64,000 bases of DNA from Bacillus sp. EB600 (lineage in GTDB: Bacteria; Bacillota; Bacilli; Bacillales; Cytobacillaceae). The notes under the pieces were generated by a model. That model was not told where the DNA came from, did not search any database, and worked only from the letters and a program-made list of their open reading frames with translations. How positions within the stretch are numbered: position 1 is the first letter of the stretch; every line of letters begins with the position of its first letter. Positions 8,999 through 17,841 of the stretch are shown piece by piece. The DNA lies in NCBI RefSeq assembly GCF_024494385.1, contig NZ_JAEVLT010000017.1, positions 1-64,000 of the forward strand. Direction: 5' to 3'. Position numbers and translations under genes: made by a program.

Positions 8999-9309
8999 TT
9001 TACTGTTTTCTCACTATTGTTCACTGGATATTTCACTGCGTTTTTAACCAGCTTTTTAGAGACTTCCTCTTCTAAGTTAATATCCATTTTATCTGCAAGT
9101 TGTATTAAATAAATTAAAATATCAGCTATCTCTTCTTTAATATTTTCTTCTGATGCTGCTACTGCCTCTTCACTTGACTTCCACTGAAAATTTTCAAGCA
9201 ATTCATTTGCTTCCAGGGAAATTGAAATGGCCAAATCCTTTTCCTTATGGTACTTTTTCCAGCCTCTTTCATCACGGAAGGCTAGAACCTTTTGTATTAT
9301 TTCTTTCAT
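8995..9309 (-). CDS. MazG-like nucleotide pyrophosphohydrolase
   Basis: 104 residues from the ATG at 9309, chosen because CAGGAG lies 8 bases upstream; a longer reading starts earlier without one. The all-alpha NTP-PPase fold is shown by the motif Glu33-x2-Glu36 in LEANELLE and Glu60-x2-Asp63 in EEIADILIY, the four acidic metal ligands of the MazG family, and by the GWKKYHKEKDLA opening typical of single-domain MazG-like proteins. Such enzymes split NTPs or modified nucleotides to NMP and pyrophosphate. It overlaps the DUF2075 gene by four bases, so the pair should be co-expressed and perhaps act together, for instance on nucleotides released or sensed by the nuclease-ATPase. That link is inference. 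Confidence 0.88.
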   Translation of the reverse strand: MKEIIQKVLAFRDERGWKKYHKEKDLAISISLEANELLENFQWKSSEEAVAASEENIKEEIADILIYLIQLADKMDINLEEEVSKKLVKNAVKYPVNNSEKTVK

Positions 9310-9411
9310 AATTTTCGCTCCTGTTGGCAACTTGTGTAATAGTACTATTGCCTTATTACCTTATTTTAACACTTGGTGTTTTGGAATTGCACATAAATGT
9401 TATACTAAAGA

Positions 9412-9472
9412 ACTTCACGGGGACGGTTCTCGCGTTCCCCGAAGGTGACGCGAGAACCGTCCCCGTGATTCA
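9412..9472. repeat. palindromic repeat A, copy 1
   Basis: Stem of 20 bp: 9416-9435 (CACGGGGACGGTTCTCGCGT) pairs perfectly with 9448-9467 around a 12-base loop. The unit of about 61 bp is identical to copy 2 at 10311-10371. It lacks a U-tract and is GC-rich against its surroundings. It looks like a REP-type dispersed palindrome and not a terminator. Confidence 0.9.
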
Positions 9473-9474
9473 GT

Positions 9475-9585
9475 GTAAGGAAACAGATGCACCATCTTCA
9501 ATTGGTACTAAACCAAGCTCAACTCTTCAATCAAACCTTCATTTATAAAGTATCCATTAATTTTATCAACGTTTTTAATTCAATT
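9475..9585 (-). pseudogene. relic of a RibD-C/dihydrofolate reductase-like protein
   Basis: The minus strand reads NVDKINGYFINEGLIEEL then SLV and a stop; shifting one base continues as VPIEDGASVSL. The NEGLIEELSLVLVPIEDG pattern matches the end of RibD-C/DHFR-family reductases. Only about 35 codons survive, with a frameshift, directly beside palindrome A. Too short for a firm call. Confidence 0.4.
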
Positions 9586-9699
9586 AGCGAATATCTTCAT
9601 AAATTTTGGAGGAAAAAAGTATTCCAGTTTGGTTCCCAATTCTATCAGACTTGATAATAAATTGTACTAGCGATGAGATTTTTTGAAAATTAAAACTTA

Positions 9700-9739
9700 T
9701 TAGCACTCTATTGAAGTGAGTGCTAATAAGTTGTATTAT
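9700..9739 (+). promoter_or_regulatory. CIRCE operator over the hsp20 promoter
   Basis: TTAGCACTC (9700-9708), nine-base spacer, GAGTGCTAA (9718-9726): a perfect match to the CIRCE consensus bound by the HrcA repressor. A sigma-A promoter overlaps it: TTGAAG at 9711-9716 inside the CIRCE spacer, 17 bases, then TATTAT at 9734-9739. HrcA binding would therefore block RNA polymerase directly. Confidence 0.93.
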
Positions 9740-9805
9740 AATATATGTAAAGAGGGATGAGCCAGATCCCCCGAAGAAAAAATTTTATAAAAGAGGTAAT
9801 GTCTT

Positions 9806-10228
9806 ATGGCAAACTTATTTCCAACAAGTCGTGATTTCTTTTTTCCACAAACTCATTTCTTCGATCATGCATTTGATTCTTTCTTTACAAAAACGAATCA
9901 ACCAAGTGTAGACATTAAAGAAAACGAACATAATTATAAAATGGCTATTGATCTTCCTGGTATGAATAAAGAAGATATCAATGTAACGTACAATAACAAT
10001 TTATTAACAATTGAAGCTCAATCTAACCAAGAAACCGAAAACAGTGATGAAGCAACTAACTATCTTCGCCGTGAACGCGTAAGTCGTTCCTTTAAACGTC
10101 AATTTATCATGAATAATATTAAATTTGATGGCATTGAATGCAAATACGAAAACGGCGTATTAAATATTAATTTGCCTAAAAATGATCAAAAAAACTTAGA
10201 ACAAAATTATAAAATCAATATTCAATAA
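9806..10228 (+). CDS. Hsp20/alpha-crystallin small heat shock protein
   Basis: 140 residues. A Phe-rich N-terminal arm (TSRDFFFPQTHFFDHAF) precedes an alpha-crystallin domain from about residue 35 (SVDIKENEHNYKMAIDLPGM) to about 130, with the conserved ENGVLNINLPK near the end, and a short C-terminal tail with an IxI-like KINIQ. Such proteins are ATP-independent holdases that bind unfolding proteins. The start ATG at 9806 has AAGAGG upstream. Regulation is visible: a perfect CIRCE sits about 80 bases upstream, so this gene should be under HrcA, a class usually limited to groESL and dnaK operons. It has its own terminator and is flanked by two identical palindromes. Confidence 0.95.
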   Translation: MANLFPTSRDFFFPQTHFFDHAFDSFFTKTNQPSVDIKENEHNYKMAIDLPGMNKEDINVTYNNNLLTIEAQSNQETENSDEATNYLRRERVSRSFKRQFIMNNIKFDGIECKYENGVLNINLPKNDQKNLEQNYKINIQ

Positions 10229-10268
10229 TACCCATGAATGTTTCTCCATTAAATTTTTGGAATAATTG

Positions 10269-10299
10269 AAGCCAGATGCACTAGTGCATCTGGCTTTTT
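10269..10299 (+). terminator. hsp20 terminator
   Basis: GCCAGATGCAC pairs with GTGCATCTGGC across a three-base loop and is followed by five T residues. Confidence 0.95.
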
Positions 10300-10309
10300 G
10301 TATGCATAC

Positions 10310-10371
10310 TTCACGGGGACGGTTCTCGCGTTCCCCGAAGGTGACGCGAGAACCGTCCCCGTGATTCACCC
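10310..10371. repeat. palindromic repeat A, copy 2
   Basis: Identical over about 61 bp to the unit at 9412-9472, in the same orientation, with the 20-bp stems at 10312-10331 and 10344-10363. A short partial repeat of CGTGATTCA follows it. The two copies bracket the hsp20 unit as direct repeats about 0.9 kb apart. Confidence 0.9.
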
Positions 10372-10394
10372 GTGATTCATATCGAATCATGCTA

Positions 10395-11681
10395 TTATCG
10401 TACGTCATCAAGCGATTTCGCCACTGTGTGAGCAATTGGTTTCCATTGAACGTCCTTAAACAGGGCTACGACAGAAATTGGTATATAGGTCATCATAAAA
10501 AACGGAAAAGTGATTGTATAAGCGATTTTTTTCCAGCCGGAGCAATGAATTTTTCTCCACTCCGTCAATGTTGTAATGCAACCAAGGGTAAATAGTACCC
10601 CATAATACCAGCCAACGGACTTTACCATTGCCAGAATGGTGGCATGAATAATCCTTTTCCCTTCAATTAATTCAAATAAACCCGCTAAGTAGAATAATCC
10701 ATTCACCATAATGCTGATACTAGAAACGAGCATAGCTGGCATGATCGTCATGGCCATATCGTAGCATGAAAAGCTGTTACGCTTTCCTTGAAAAATACCG
10801 CCAAACAAATCCTTTCCATATTTAGAAAAAACCTGGTAGAAGCCCTTCGCCCAACGTAATCTCTGATGCCAAGACTGTTCGAAGGTGACTGGCTGCTCGT
10901 CATAGAACATGGCGCTTCTGCAGTATCCGATCTTTTCGCCTTTAATGATCTGAGAAACTGAAAACTCAATGTCTTCTGTAAGGAGATGATAGATCCACCC
11001 TCCATTTTCTTTGATCAAATCAGCATGTAAAAGAAATCCTGTTCCAGAAATCGCACAACTGGAGTTAAGGACCATTCTTGGCAGGTTGAGATATTCAGCC
11101 TCATGCAGGAACCAGAGTGCATAACCTGCAGAAATCCAATTCTGATCGTAATTCTTGGAGTTTCGATAACTGGTGATTACCCTGTATCCTTGATTGAAGG
11201 TTTTGTTCATTTCCGCAACATAATTCTCATCAAGGAGATTGTCGGCATCAAACACAAAATATCCATCATACTTTCTGGATGAATATTCCCGTTCGATGAT
11301 ATTCAACATATAATCGAGGGCATACCCCTTTCCAATCAAAGCCTTATTGAAGCGTTTCCTGACAATAGCCCCCGCTGCCTCTGCAACCCGGGCTGTATTA
11401 TCGGTACAGTTGTCTGCTACAACGAAAATATCAATCAATTTCTCGGGATACTTCTGGTTTTTTATACTTTTAATCAGTTGTCCGATGACGAGTTCTTCAT
11501 TTCGCGCTGAGATGATCACAGCGTATTTGCGAAAATGAACATTCCGCATCCTAGGAGTTTTTTCCTGTTTGGCTTTAAATGAAACAAACATGTATACAAT
11601 TTGATACGAATACATCAAAGCAAATAATAGGAACATGATCATATTAAAATCTTTAATAAAAGCTGATACTGTCAAGTCCAA
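10395..11681 (-). CDS. membrane GT2 family glycosyltransferase
   Basis: 428 residues. An N-terminal membrane helix (about 13-35) leads to a GT-A catalytic domain: SARNEE near 58, the nucleotide-sugar/metal motif FDADN at 144-148, TED at 235-237, and QRLRW at 273-277, the QxxRW motif of processive enzymes. Three or more membrane helices close the protein (about 310-410). This is the layout of polysaccharide synthases such as poly-N-acetylglucosamine or hyaluronan-type enzymes. It is expected in the plasma membrane, moving product outward. The start is TTG with GGGGG seven bases upstream. It is divergent from the LtaS-like gene. The polymer it makes is not evident. Confidence 0.88.
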   Translation of the reverse strand: MDLTVSAFIKDFNMIMFLLFALMYSYQIVYMFVSFKAKQEKTPRMRNVHFRKYAVIISARNEELVIGQLIKSIKNQKYPEKLIDIFVVADNCTDNTARVAEAAGAIVRKRFNKALIGKGYALDYMLNIIEREYSSRKYDGYFVFDADNLLDENYVAEMNKTFNQGYRVITSYRNSKNYDQNWISAGYALWFLHEAEYLNLPRMVLNSSCAISGTGFLLHADLIKENGGWIYHLLTEDIEFSVSQIIKGEKIGYCRSAMFYDEQPVTFEQSWHQRLRWAKGFYQVFSKYGKDLFGGIFQGKRNSFSCYDMAMTIMPAMLVSSISIMVNGLFYLAGLFELIEGKRIIHATILAMVKSVGWYYGVLFTLGCITTLTEWRKIHCSGWKKIAYTITFPFFMMTYIPISVVALFKDVQWKPIAHTVAKSLDDVR

Positions 11682-12185
11682 GCTGATACCCCCATGATAT
11701 TATCATTTTATTTTTTTACATTCTTCCGCTGCTTTTCCATTGACCTGCATGATCATGAAAGCTGTGCAGAATAATGGATCTAAAAGTCAAAGTCATATTG
11801 CTGGGTGTAGCGGATTTCAAAGAAAAGGATAAAGTTTCGTAAAGGAATTACTCCCCTCCTGTTGCATAAATTCTATGCATGTTGCAAAAGGTATTAATCA
11901 TATGTACTTATCCCTTAAGGAATAAGTATATAACATATGTTCAAACCAAGCATTAAAATTATGTAAATCCTAAGTAAATTTTTAAACATTCAAAAAAATA
12001 CAAAAGCACCCCAACCTGTTGTTTTGAAATTCAACTCTTGAACCAAATACTGTAACGTCAGGATAAAGCCCTTTGCATGGGTATAGCCCAGAAGCTACAT
12101 CTAATCAACTGCAATGAATAGGTGTATTTTCTTTTTAAAAACTAGCATGATATAGTTATTGAGTTCGGCTTGAAAGGAGAAAAAC
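11682..12185. other. divergent intergenic region
   Basis: A 500-bp region between the divergent glycosyltransferase and LtaS-like genes. It should hold both promoters. I see no small gene. Near 11898-11945 there are two CATATGT-like words about 35 bp apart; significance is unclear. Confidence 0.35.
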
Positions 12186-14108
12186 ATGAAAAAAGCTGCT
12201 CAAAACTATCTGGTTTTTTATGTCATTGCAGTTGTGTTGTTATGGATTAAAACGTATATTGCTTATCAATTTGAGTTTAGACTGGATACCGAAAATACTC
12301 TTCAAAAGTTTTTATTATTTATTAATCCTTTGAGCTCCGCTCTTTTCTATTTAGCTTTCGCTCTTCTTTCCAAAAAGTACTTTAAACATGTATTGATTGG
12401 AATCCATTTTTTCTTGTCTTTTTTATTGTATGCCAATATTGTCTATTACCGCTTCTTCAATGACTTTATTACTGTCCCTGTTTTGCTTCAGGCAAAATCC
12501 AATGCGGGGGGTTTAGGTGACAGTGCTGCAGGTTTGATGTCACTAACTGATATTTTTTATTTTACCGACACGATTCTCTTGATTGTTCTTGCCTGCACTT
12601 TATTTAAACAGGTGAAAGTCAAAACTCGGAGAACCTACAAATTCGTTTTTTTGTTTTCGATCATCGTTTTTTTACTTAATTTAAGTCTCGCAGAAAAAGA
12701 CCGACCACACCTTTTGTCCCTCACCTTTGACCGGAATTATATTGTTAAATATTTGGGCGCGTACAATTTTACTATCTTTGACATTATTCAAAATATCCAA
12801 ACATCAAGTCAGCGTGTTTTCGCGTCCAGCAGCAATCTTACAAATGTGGAGAATTACCGAAAGGCAAGCTATACCCCTCCTAATCCTGCACTTTTTGGAA
12901 AAGCGAAGGAGATGAACGCCCTATTTGTTTCAATGGAATCATTCCAAAATTTCATGATTGATTTGAAAATGCCGAATGGGCAACCTGTCACACCTTTTTT
13001 GGACTCATTGGCTCATGAAGACAATACCTTTTATTTTGATCATTTTTATCATCAAACCGGCCAAGGAAAAACGTCCGACGCGGAGTTTTTAATGGAAAAT
13101 TCGCTTTATCCTTTGAATCAAGGCTCTGCGTTTATAAACAAAGCGCAGAACACCTATCAAGCAACACCTGCCATTTTAAAAGGATTCGGATACAATTCGG
13201 CGGTTTTCCACGGAAACTATAAGACTTTCTGGAACCGGGATGTTATGTACAAGTCCTTAGGGTACGACCAGTTTTTTGATGCCTCTTATTTCAGCATGAC
13301 ACCGCAAAATACAAAGAATTTCGGAATGAAGGATAAACCGTTTTTTGCTGAAAGCATGCCGATGCTCGAAAGTCTAAAACAACCGTTTTATACGAAATTC
13401 ATCACGCTTTCGAACCATTTTCCCTTTGAGATTGATCCAGGCGATACCGATTTTCCAAAAGGAAATTTTGGGGACTGGGCCGTAGATCAATACGTGCAAT
13501 CTGCAAATTATATGGATCAGGCACTGCAGCAATTCTTTGCTGCCCTTAAAAAAGATAGATTGTACGACAAGACGGTGATTATTCTTTATGGTGACCATTA
13601 CGGACTTTCCAGTAACAATTATCCTGCCCTGGCAAAAGCGCTGGGAGTGGATAACATCGCACCGGTAATGGACTCTAATCTCCAGCGGGTTCCATTGTTC
13701 ATACATGTTCCAGGCGTTAAAGGAGGAGTAGAACATCAAGTGGGCGGTGAAGTTGACGTTCGGCCAACTCTTCTTCATCTACTTGGAATTGATACAAAAG
13801 ATTATATCGAATTTGGTTCCGATCTATTATCGCCACAGCACCGGAATTGGCTTGCATTTAGGAATGGAGATTTTGTTTCAACTGATTTGATTAAATCCGG
13901 TGACAAATGCTATAGCGTGGAAACACAGGATCTCGCTGCTGATCAAAAAGACTGCAATAGCTTCGTTGACAAAGTGAAAACTGAACTACAGATGTCTGAC
14001 ATGGTCGTAAACCAAGATTTGCTTCGCTTTTATCATCCAAATGGTTTTAAACCGATCAATCCAAGTGATTATCAATATTTAGGACCGACTAAAAAAAAGG
14101 GAGCTTAG
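12186..14108 (+). CDS. LtaS-type lipoteichoic acid synthase
   Basis: 640 residues. Five membrane helices fill roughly residues 7-170, followed by an extracellular sulfatase-like domain. The catalytic Thr is Thr296 in TGQGKTSDAE, with Glu251 in MESFQNF as metal ligand and the later GDHYG (about 475) and SNHFPF motifs, as in the LtaS family. The enzyme transfers glycerol phosphate from phosphatidylglycerol onto a growing polyglycerol-phosphate chain, or primes it. ATG follows GAAAGGAG. It is monocistronic. Bacillus species carry several paralogues (ltaS, yfnI, yvgJ, yqgS), and I cannot say which one this is, so no symbol is given. The sequence looks intact. Confidence 0.93.
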   Translation: MKKAAQNYLVFYVIAVVLLWIKTYIAYQFEFRLDTENTLQKFLLFINPLSSALFYLAFALLSKKYFKHVLIGIHFFLSFLLYANIVYYRFFNDFITVPVLLQAKSNAGGLGDSAAGLMSLTDIFYFTDTILLIVLACTLFKQVKVKTRRTYKFVFLFSIIVFLLNLSLAEKDRPHLLSLTFDRNYIVKYLGAYNFTIFDIIQNIQTSSQRVFASSSNLTNVENYRKASYTPPNPALFGKAKEMNALFVSMESFQNFMIDLKMPNGQPVTPFLDSLAHEDNTFYFDHFYHQTGQGKTSDAEFLMENSLYPLNQGSAFINKAQNTYQATPAILKGFGYNSAVFHGNYKTFWNRDVMYKSLGYDQFFDASYFSMTPQNTKNFGMKDKPFFAESMPMLESLKQPFYTKFITLSNHFPFEIDPGDTDFPKGNFGDWAVDQYVQSANYMDQALQQFFAALKKDRLYDKTVIILYGDHYGLSSNNYPALAKALGVDNIAPVMDSNLQRVPLFIHVPGVKGGVEHQVGGEVDVRPTLLHLLGIDTKDYIEFGSDLLSPQHRNWLAFRNGDFVSTDLIKSGDKCYSVETQDLAADQKDCNSFVDKVKTELQMSDMVVNQDLLRFYHPNGFKPINPSDYQYLGPTKKKGA

Positions 14109-14342
14109 CTCCCAAAGATTATTCAAAAATCTCCAATGCCTAGTTACTGCCCGGAACGCCCGGATTTTCTTGTCTTGCTGATTTCCCTATACAATACTTT
14201 TGATGAAAAAATTTTTTCAAGTGATTTATTCATCAGGTTGCTGCCCCCTGCTGTCTAAAAATCATTTTGTCAAAAATAGACTGAAATCCATTATCGAGGT
14301 AAAATGAATATTACTTGATTTTGGATTTTGGGGTGAAAATGA

Positions 14343-15530
14343 TTGAATGACAAATCCATCCGTGTTTATCTATTTTTTCTTAGTTTGTATGCGATAACTT
14401 ATATGGGAAGCGCGGTATACAATACTTTTATACCTGTCTACTTGAAGAGTATTGGCTTAAGTCAGACTTCGATTGCAACGTTATTAAGTTTTGGACCTCT
14501 AGTTGCCATTTTGGCTCAGCCTGTTTGGGGAAGCATAGGAGACCGTTCGAAGAGTAAAAATAATGTACTGCAAATCCTTATTTTGGGGAGCGCTGTCTCT
14601 GCATTGTTTTTTCCTCTATCCAATCAATACATCTATTTATTGCTCATGATTTGCCTGATCACATTTTTTCAAGCATCTATTTTTCCATTAAGTGATGCGA
14701 TCACATTAGAACATCTGTCACGAACGAAATGGACTTTTGGACCGATTCGATTAGCAGGGACCATTGGATTTGCTGTGATGTCTGTTGTTTTTGGTATGAT
14801 GGCAAAAAGGAATATAAACAGTCTTTTTTCAGTCTACTCGGTTGTTATGCTGCTTGCTTTAGTCATCATCATTGGACTGCCAAAAATAAAGGGTCATCAG
14901 TCTAATAGAGAAAAGGTCTCCCTGCTTGTCTTACTAAAAAACCGAAAGCTAATGCTGTTTATGCTGCTGAATTTTATTGTTCAGATTACTTTAGGTTATT
15001 ACTATGCTTTTTTTCCAATCTACTACCAACAATTAGGCGCAGATAATGGATTACTAGGCTGGTCCATGCTTGTCTCAGCAATGAGTGAGCTGCCTTTCTT
15101 ACTTTTTGGACATAAGATTGTTGAACGGTTTGGCATTCCTGCTGTCCTTCTAAGTACCGCCTTCTTTGCCGGACTCCGCTGGGTTTTGCTTTACTTTGTC
15201 CATAATCCCTATCTCGTCCTGCCGATTCAATTGCTTCATGGCTTAATTTTCATCGTGTTAACGGTAACACTAGCCATTTACATCAATCAAGAAGTACCAA
15301 AGGAACTAAAGGCCTCTGGACAGACACTGAATGGATTAATTGGTTTGGGATTAGCTAGAATCATAGGAAGTATGGCCGGAGGTGTTGCCAGCGATTACGT
15401 GGGATTGCGAACAGTATTCTTGTATAGTGGATTGGCAGCCTTCGTTACTGTAATTGTCTTTGTATTCATCTTTTTAAAGGAAGCAAAAGTAATGATAAAT
15501 CAACCTGAAAAACTCTATGTTAAAAAATAG
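14343..15530 (+). CDS. MFS_1-like major facilitator transporter
   Basis: 395 residues with about twelve hydrophobic helices and the loop 2-3 signature GSIGDRSKSKN near residue 60. The N-terminal half resembles MFS_1-like or nucleoside-symporter-like proteins found in Bacillus as probable sugar or drug transporters. The start is TTG at 14343, placed seven bases after GGGGTGA; an ATG a few bases earlier runs into a stop at once. It is read alone and ends at a shared bidirectional terminator. Substrate unknown. Confidence 0.85.
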   Translation: MNDKSIRVYLFFLSLYAITYMGSAVYNTFIPVYLKSIGLSQTSIATLLSFGPLVAILAQPVWGSIGDRSKSKNNVLQILILGSAVSALFFPLSNQYIYLLLMICLITFFQASIFPLSDAITLEHLSRTKWTFGPIRLAGTIGFAVMSVVFGMMAKRNINSLFSVYSVVMLLALVIIIGLPKIKGHQSNREKVSLLVLLKNRKLMLFMLLNFIVQITLGYYYAFFPIYYQQLGADNGLLGWSMLVSAMSELPFLLFGHKIVERFGIPAVLLSTAFFAGLRWVLLYFVHNPYLVLPIQLLHGLIFIVLTVTLAIYINQEVPKELKASGQTLNGLIGLGLARIIGSMAGGVASDYVGLRTVFLYSGLAAFVTVIVFVFIFLKEAKVMINQPEKLYVKK

Positions 15531-15535
15531 TAACA

Positions 15536-15569
15536 AACGAAAAGCCGCCAAGATTGGCGGCTTTTCGTT
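15536..15569. terminator. bidirectional terminator between two MFS genes
   Basis: AACGAAAAGCCGCCA pairs perfectly with TGGCGGCTTTTCGTT. The A-run and T-run on the two sides serve the convergent genes ending at 15530 and 15576. Confidence 0.93.
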
Positions 15570-15575
15570 AGACGT

Positions 15576-17087
15576 TCACTGTTGGACTTGCTTTTGCTGT
15601 TCCATTACCTTCTTGTGTGCAGGAAGGAAGAGAGAAACAATGAGGTTTGCGATCCCGAGGAAAAACACCAATATAAACACAAGGTGCATCCCATGGGAGA
15701 GCGCTTGATGGATCATATCAATAACGTTTGCAGGCAACTTATTAATGGCACCTGAACTTAATACATTACTAATATTGCCTCCTCCGCCCCATGCTCCATT
15801 TGAATGTTCTTTTCCATAAGTCAGGAGCGAGTTATTAAAAATGGTACCAAAGATAGCAATCCCAATTGTTTGGCCAATGGAACGAGTAAATGTGTTTGAA
15901 GCGGTTGCTGCTCCACGCATTTGCCAGCCAACCGCTGATTGGACAAGAACCGTCGTTGGGGTTGTGGCATAACCCATCCCAAGGCCAATGACAATCATAA
16001 TCCCAACGAAATACCAATACGGTGAGCCAAGTCCCAGGGCCAGTAGCCACGTTCCCCCAAGTGCAATAAAAATTGCACCAAGGACAGCAGTTAGCTTAGA
16101 ACCGATTTTGTACATATAACGTCCGGCGAAAGTTGCCCCTAATGGCCAAGCAATAGACATTGGCATTAAGGTCAGTCCAGAGCTCGTTGCACTGTGGCCA
16201 AGGATCGTTTGAATCCACATTGGTAAATAAACGTTAACCCCAATTAGGACACAACTAGATAGAAAACCCACGAGATTTGAAACTAAGATAACAGGTATCC
16301 GAAATAACGATGGTGGAAGCATCGGCTCTTTCACTTTTGTTTCAATATAGCCAAAGAGCACAATAAAGATTACCGCAACTGCAAATAGTAAATAGATTGG
16401 AGCTGAATTCCAAGCATATTTCTGCCCCGGACCAGCATTTAGAAGAGCGTATAACAGAGATGAAATCCCAATTGTAAAGGTGATCGCTCCAAGATAATCA
16501 ATTTTATGATCCTTTTTCTCTTCAAACGTTTCATGGAAAAAAGTAGTGATTAAAATGAGTGAGATTAAACCAACAGGTAAGTTAATATAGAAGATCCAAC
16601 GCCAGCTGATTTGATCCACAAAAAAGCCGCCAACTAATGGGCCAAGAAGACCTGCAATTCCCCAGACCGCGCCAAACACTCCCTGCATTTTTGCGCGCTG
16701 TTCACCAGGGTAGAGATCCCCGATAATCGTAAAGGTGATCGGCATCACTGCACCAGCACCAATCCCTTGAAAGGCGCGGAACCAAATTAATTGGGTCATC
16801 GTATGAGCAGCACCAGATAGCATCGAGCCGATTACAAACAAAATGACCCCGGTAATAAAAACTTTCTTTCTTCCAAATAAATCAGCTAATTTTCCATAAA
16901 TGGGAGTCGTTACAGAAGTTGTAAGGGTATAGATAGCAAAAACCCAGCTTATTAATTTTAACCCACTAAGATCACTGACAATCCGAGGCATCGCCGTACT
17001 GACAACAGTGACATCAATGGCGACTAAAAGAATAGCAACAAGCATCGCAACTGTTACCATTTTACGATTCGTCATTGTTTTTGACAT
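15576..17087 (-). CDS. DHA2 family (EmrB/QacA-type) MFS exporter
   Basis: 503 residues from the ATG at 17087, which follows TTAAGGAGAT; a longer frame adds 11 residues without a good site. Fourteen hydrophobic helices are consistent with DHA2. Motifs: DVTVVSTAMPRI in helix 1, the GKLADLFGRKK loop 2-3 motif, and GPLVGGFFVD in helix 5 (motif C of antiporters). It should export drugs or metabolites by proton antiport. The next related exporter is at 20281-21792. No regulator gene is adjacent. Substrate cannot be told. Confidence 0.9.
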   Translation of the reverse strand: MSKTMTNRKMVTVAMLVAILLVAIDVTVVSTAMPRIVSDLSGLKLISWVFAIYTLTTSVTTPIYGKLADLFGRKKVFITGVILFVIGSMLSGAAHTMTQLIWFRAFQGIGAGAVMPITFTIIGDLYPGEQRAKMQGVFGAVWGIAGLLGPLVGGFFVDQISWRWIFYINLPVGLISLILITTFFHETFEEKKDHKIDYLGAITFTIGISSLLYALLNAGPGQKYAWNSAPIYLLFAVAVIFIVLFGYIETKVKEPMLPPSLFRIPVILVSNLVGFLSSCVLIGVNVYLPMWIQTILGHSATSSGLTLMPMSIAWPLGATFAGRYMYKIGSKLTAVLGAIFIALGGTWLLALGLGSPYWYFVGIMIVIGLGMGYATTPTTVLVQSAVGWQMRGAATASNTFTRSIGQTIGIAIFGTIFNNSLLTYGKEHSNGAWGGGGNISNVLSSGAINKLPANVIDMIHQALSHGMHLVFILVFFLGIANLIVSLFLPAHKKVMEQQKQVQQ

Positions 17088-17317
17088 ATTTCTTATCTCC
17101 TTAAAAATTAGTAATGGCATTTAAAAAATGAACATTAAATAGTATAGCTTACTCCCTGCTAAAAAACGATTTTTTTACCCTAATGAACCGAATTAGTAAG
17201 AGGATTATAGAGTCATACAAGAAGCGTAGAATTTGGTCATGAAAAACTTATTGTTTCCCATTGTAGAGTACCTTTAAAGAGAAAGTAATACACTATTCAC
17301 TAATTGGTCATTCATTA

Positions 17318-17539
17318 TCATTTATAGAATTTCCCACTATACAGCCATCTGCCTTCTACAATGTCGGGTAAAATGCCCCTTATATATTCCTTCAGCTCTT
17401 CCGGCAACTCATTTTTTTCAAGTTCATCAAGCGTAAAATAAATGATTTGTCCATTCTTTAAATCCATTACTTGAACCGCAATTTGTGTTTGACCTTCTAA
17501 ATTAGAAACTTTCCTTGTCAGCATAATATGATATGACAT
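17318..17539 (-). CDS. small hypothetical protein
   Basis: 73 residues (MSYHIMLTRKV...EGRWLYSGKFYK), charged, with alternating beta-strand-like stretches and an acidic DELEKNELPEELKEY helix. No membrane segment and no motif I recognise. The ATG lies after a weak GAGGTGCC site. It sits alone. It may be a real small Bacillus protein, since its codon use and amino-acid composition look normal. Confidence 0.55.
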   Translation of the reverse strand: MSYHIMLTRKVSNLEGQTQIAVQVMDLKNGQIIYFTLDELEKNELPEELKEYIRGILPDIVEGRWLYSGKFYK

Positions 17540-17841
17540 GTTGGCACCTCAATCCCATTATACGCGAACTAACGTTCTATTTCTAGTATCTAAACGTTAC
17601 GAATCGCATTAAAAAGGTGCTATTACTTCAACGTTTTACCTTCCTCTATCTAAAAAAAGCAGTGTCTTTATCATGTCAAGCCAAATTCAAGCCTAATTTT
17701 CTGTAAAATTTAATTTTTATCTTTCCTTTTCAAGAGGGGAAAAACTTAATAAACCTTTACATAAAATCCATCGGAGCTTAAAAATTTACTTTTATAATAT
17801 AATTGTTAAGCCAATATTATAAAGGAAGGAGCAAGCACAAA

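Noticed and set aside
9416-9467. Palindrome A read as a terminator for the MazG operon promoter region
   Set aside because: There is no U-tract on either side and an identical copy occurs in another context, so a dispersed repeat fits better.
10748-11005. Open frame of 85 codons inside the glycosyltransferase gene
   Set aside because: Same-strand shadow in another frame of a well-supported gene.
17752-17766. AAACCTTTACATA shared with 25665-25677
   Set aside because: A 13-base AT-rich match next to a promoter and next to a terminator; no common function follows from it.
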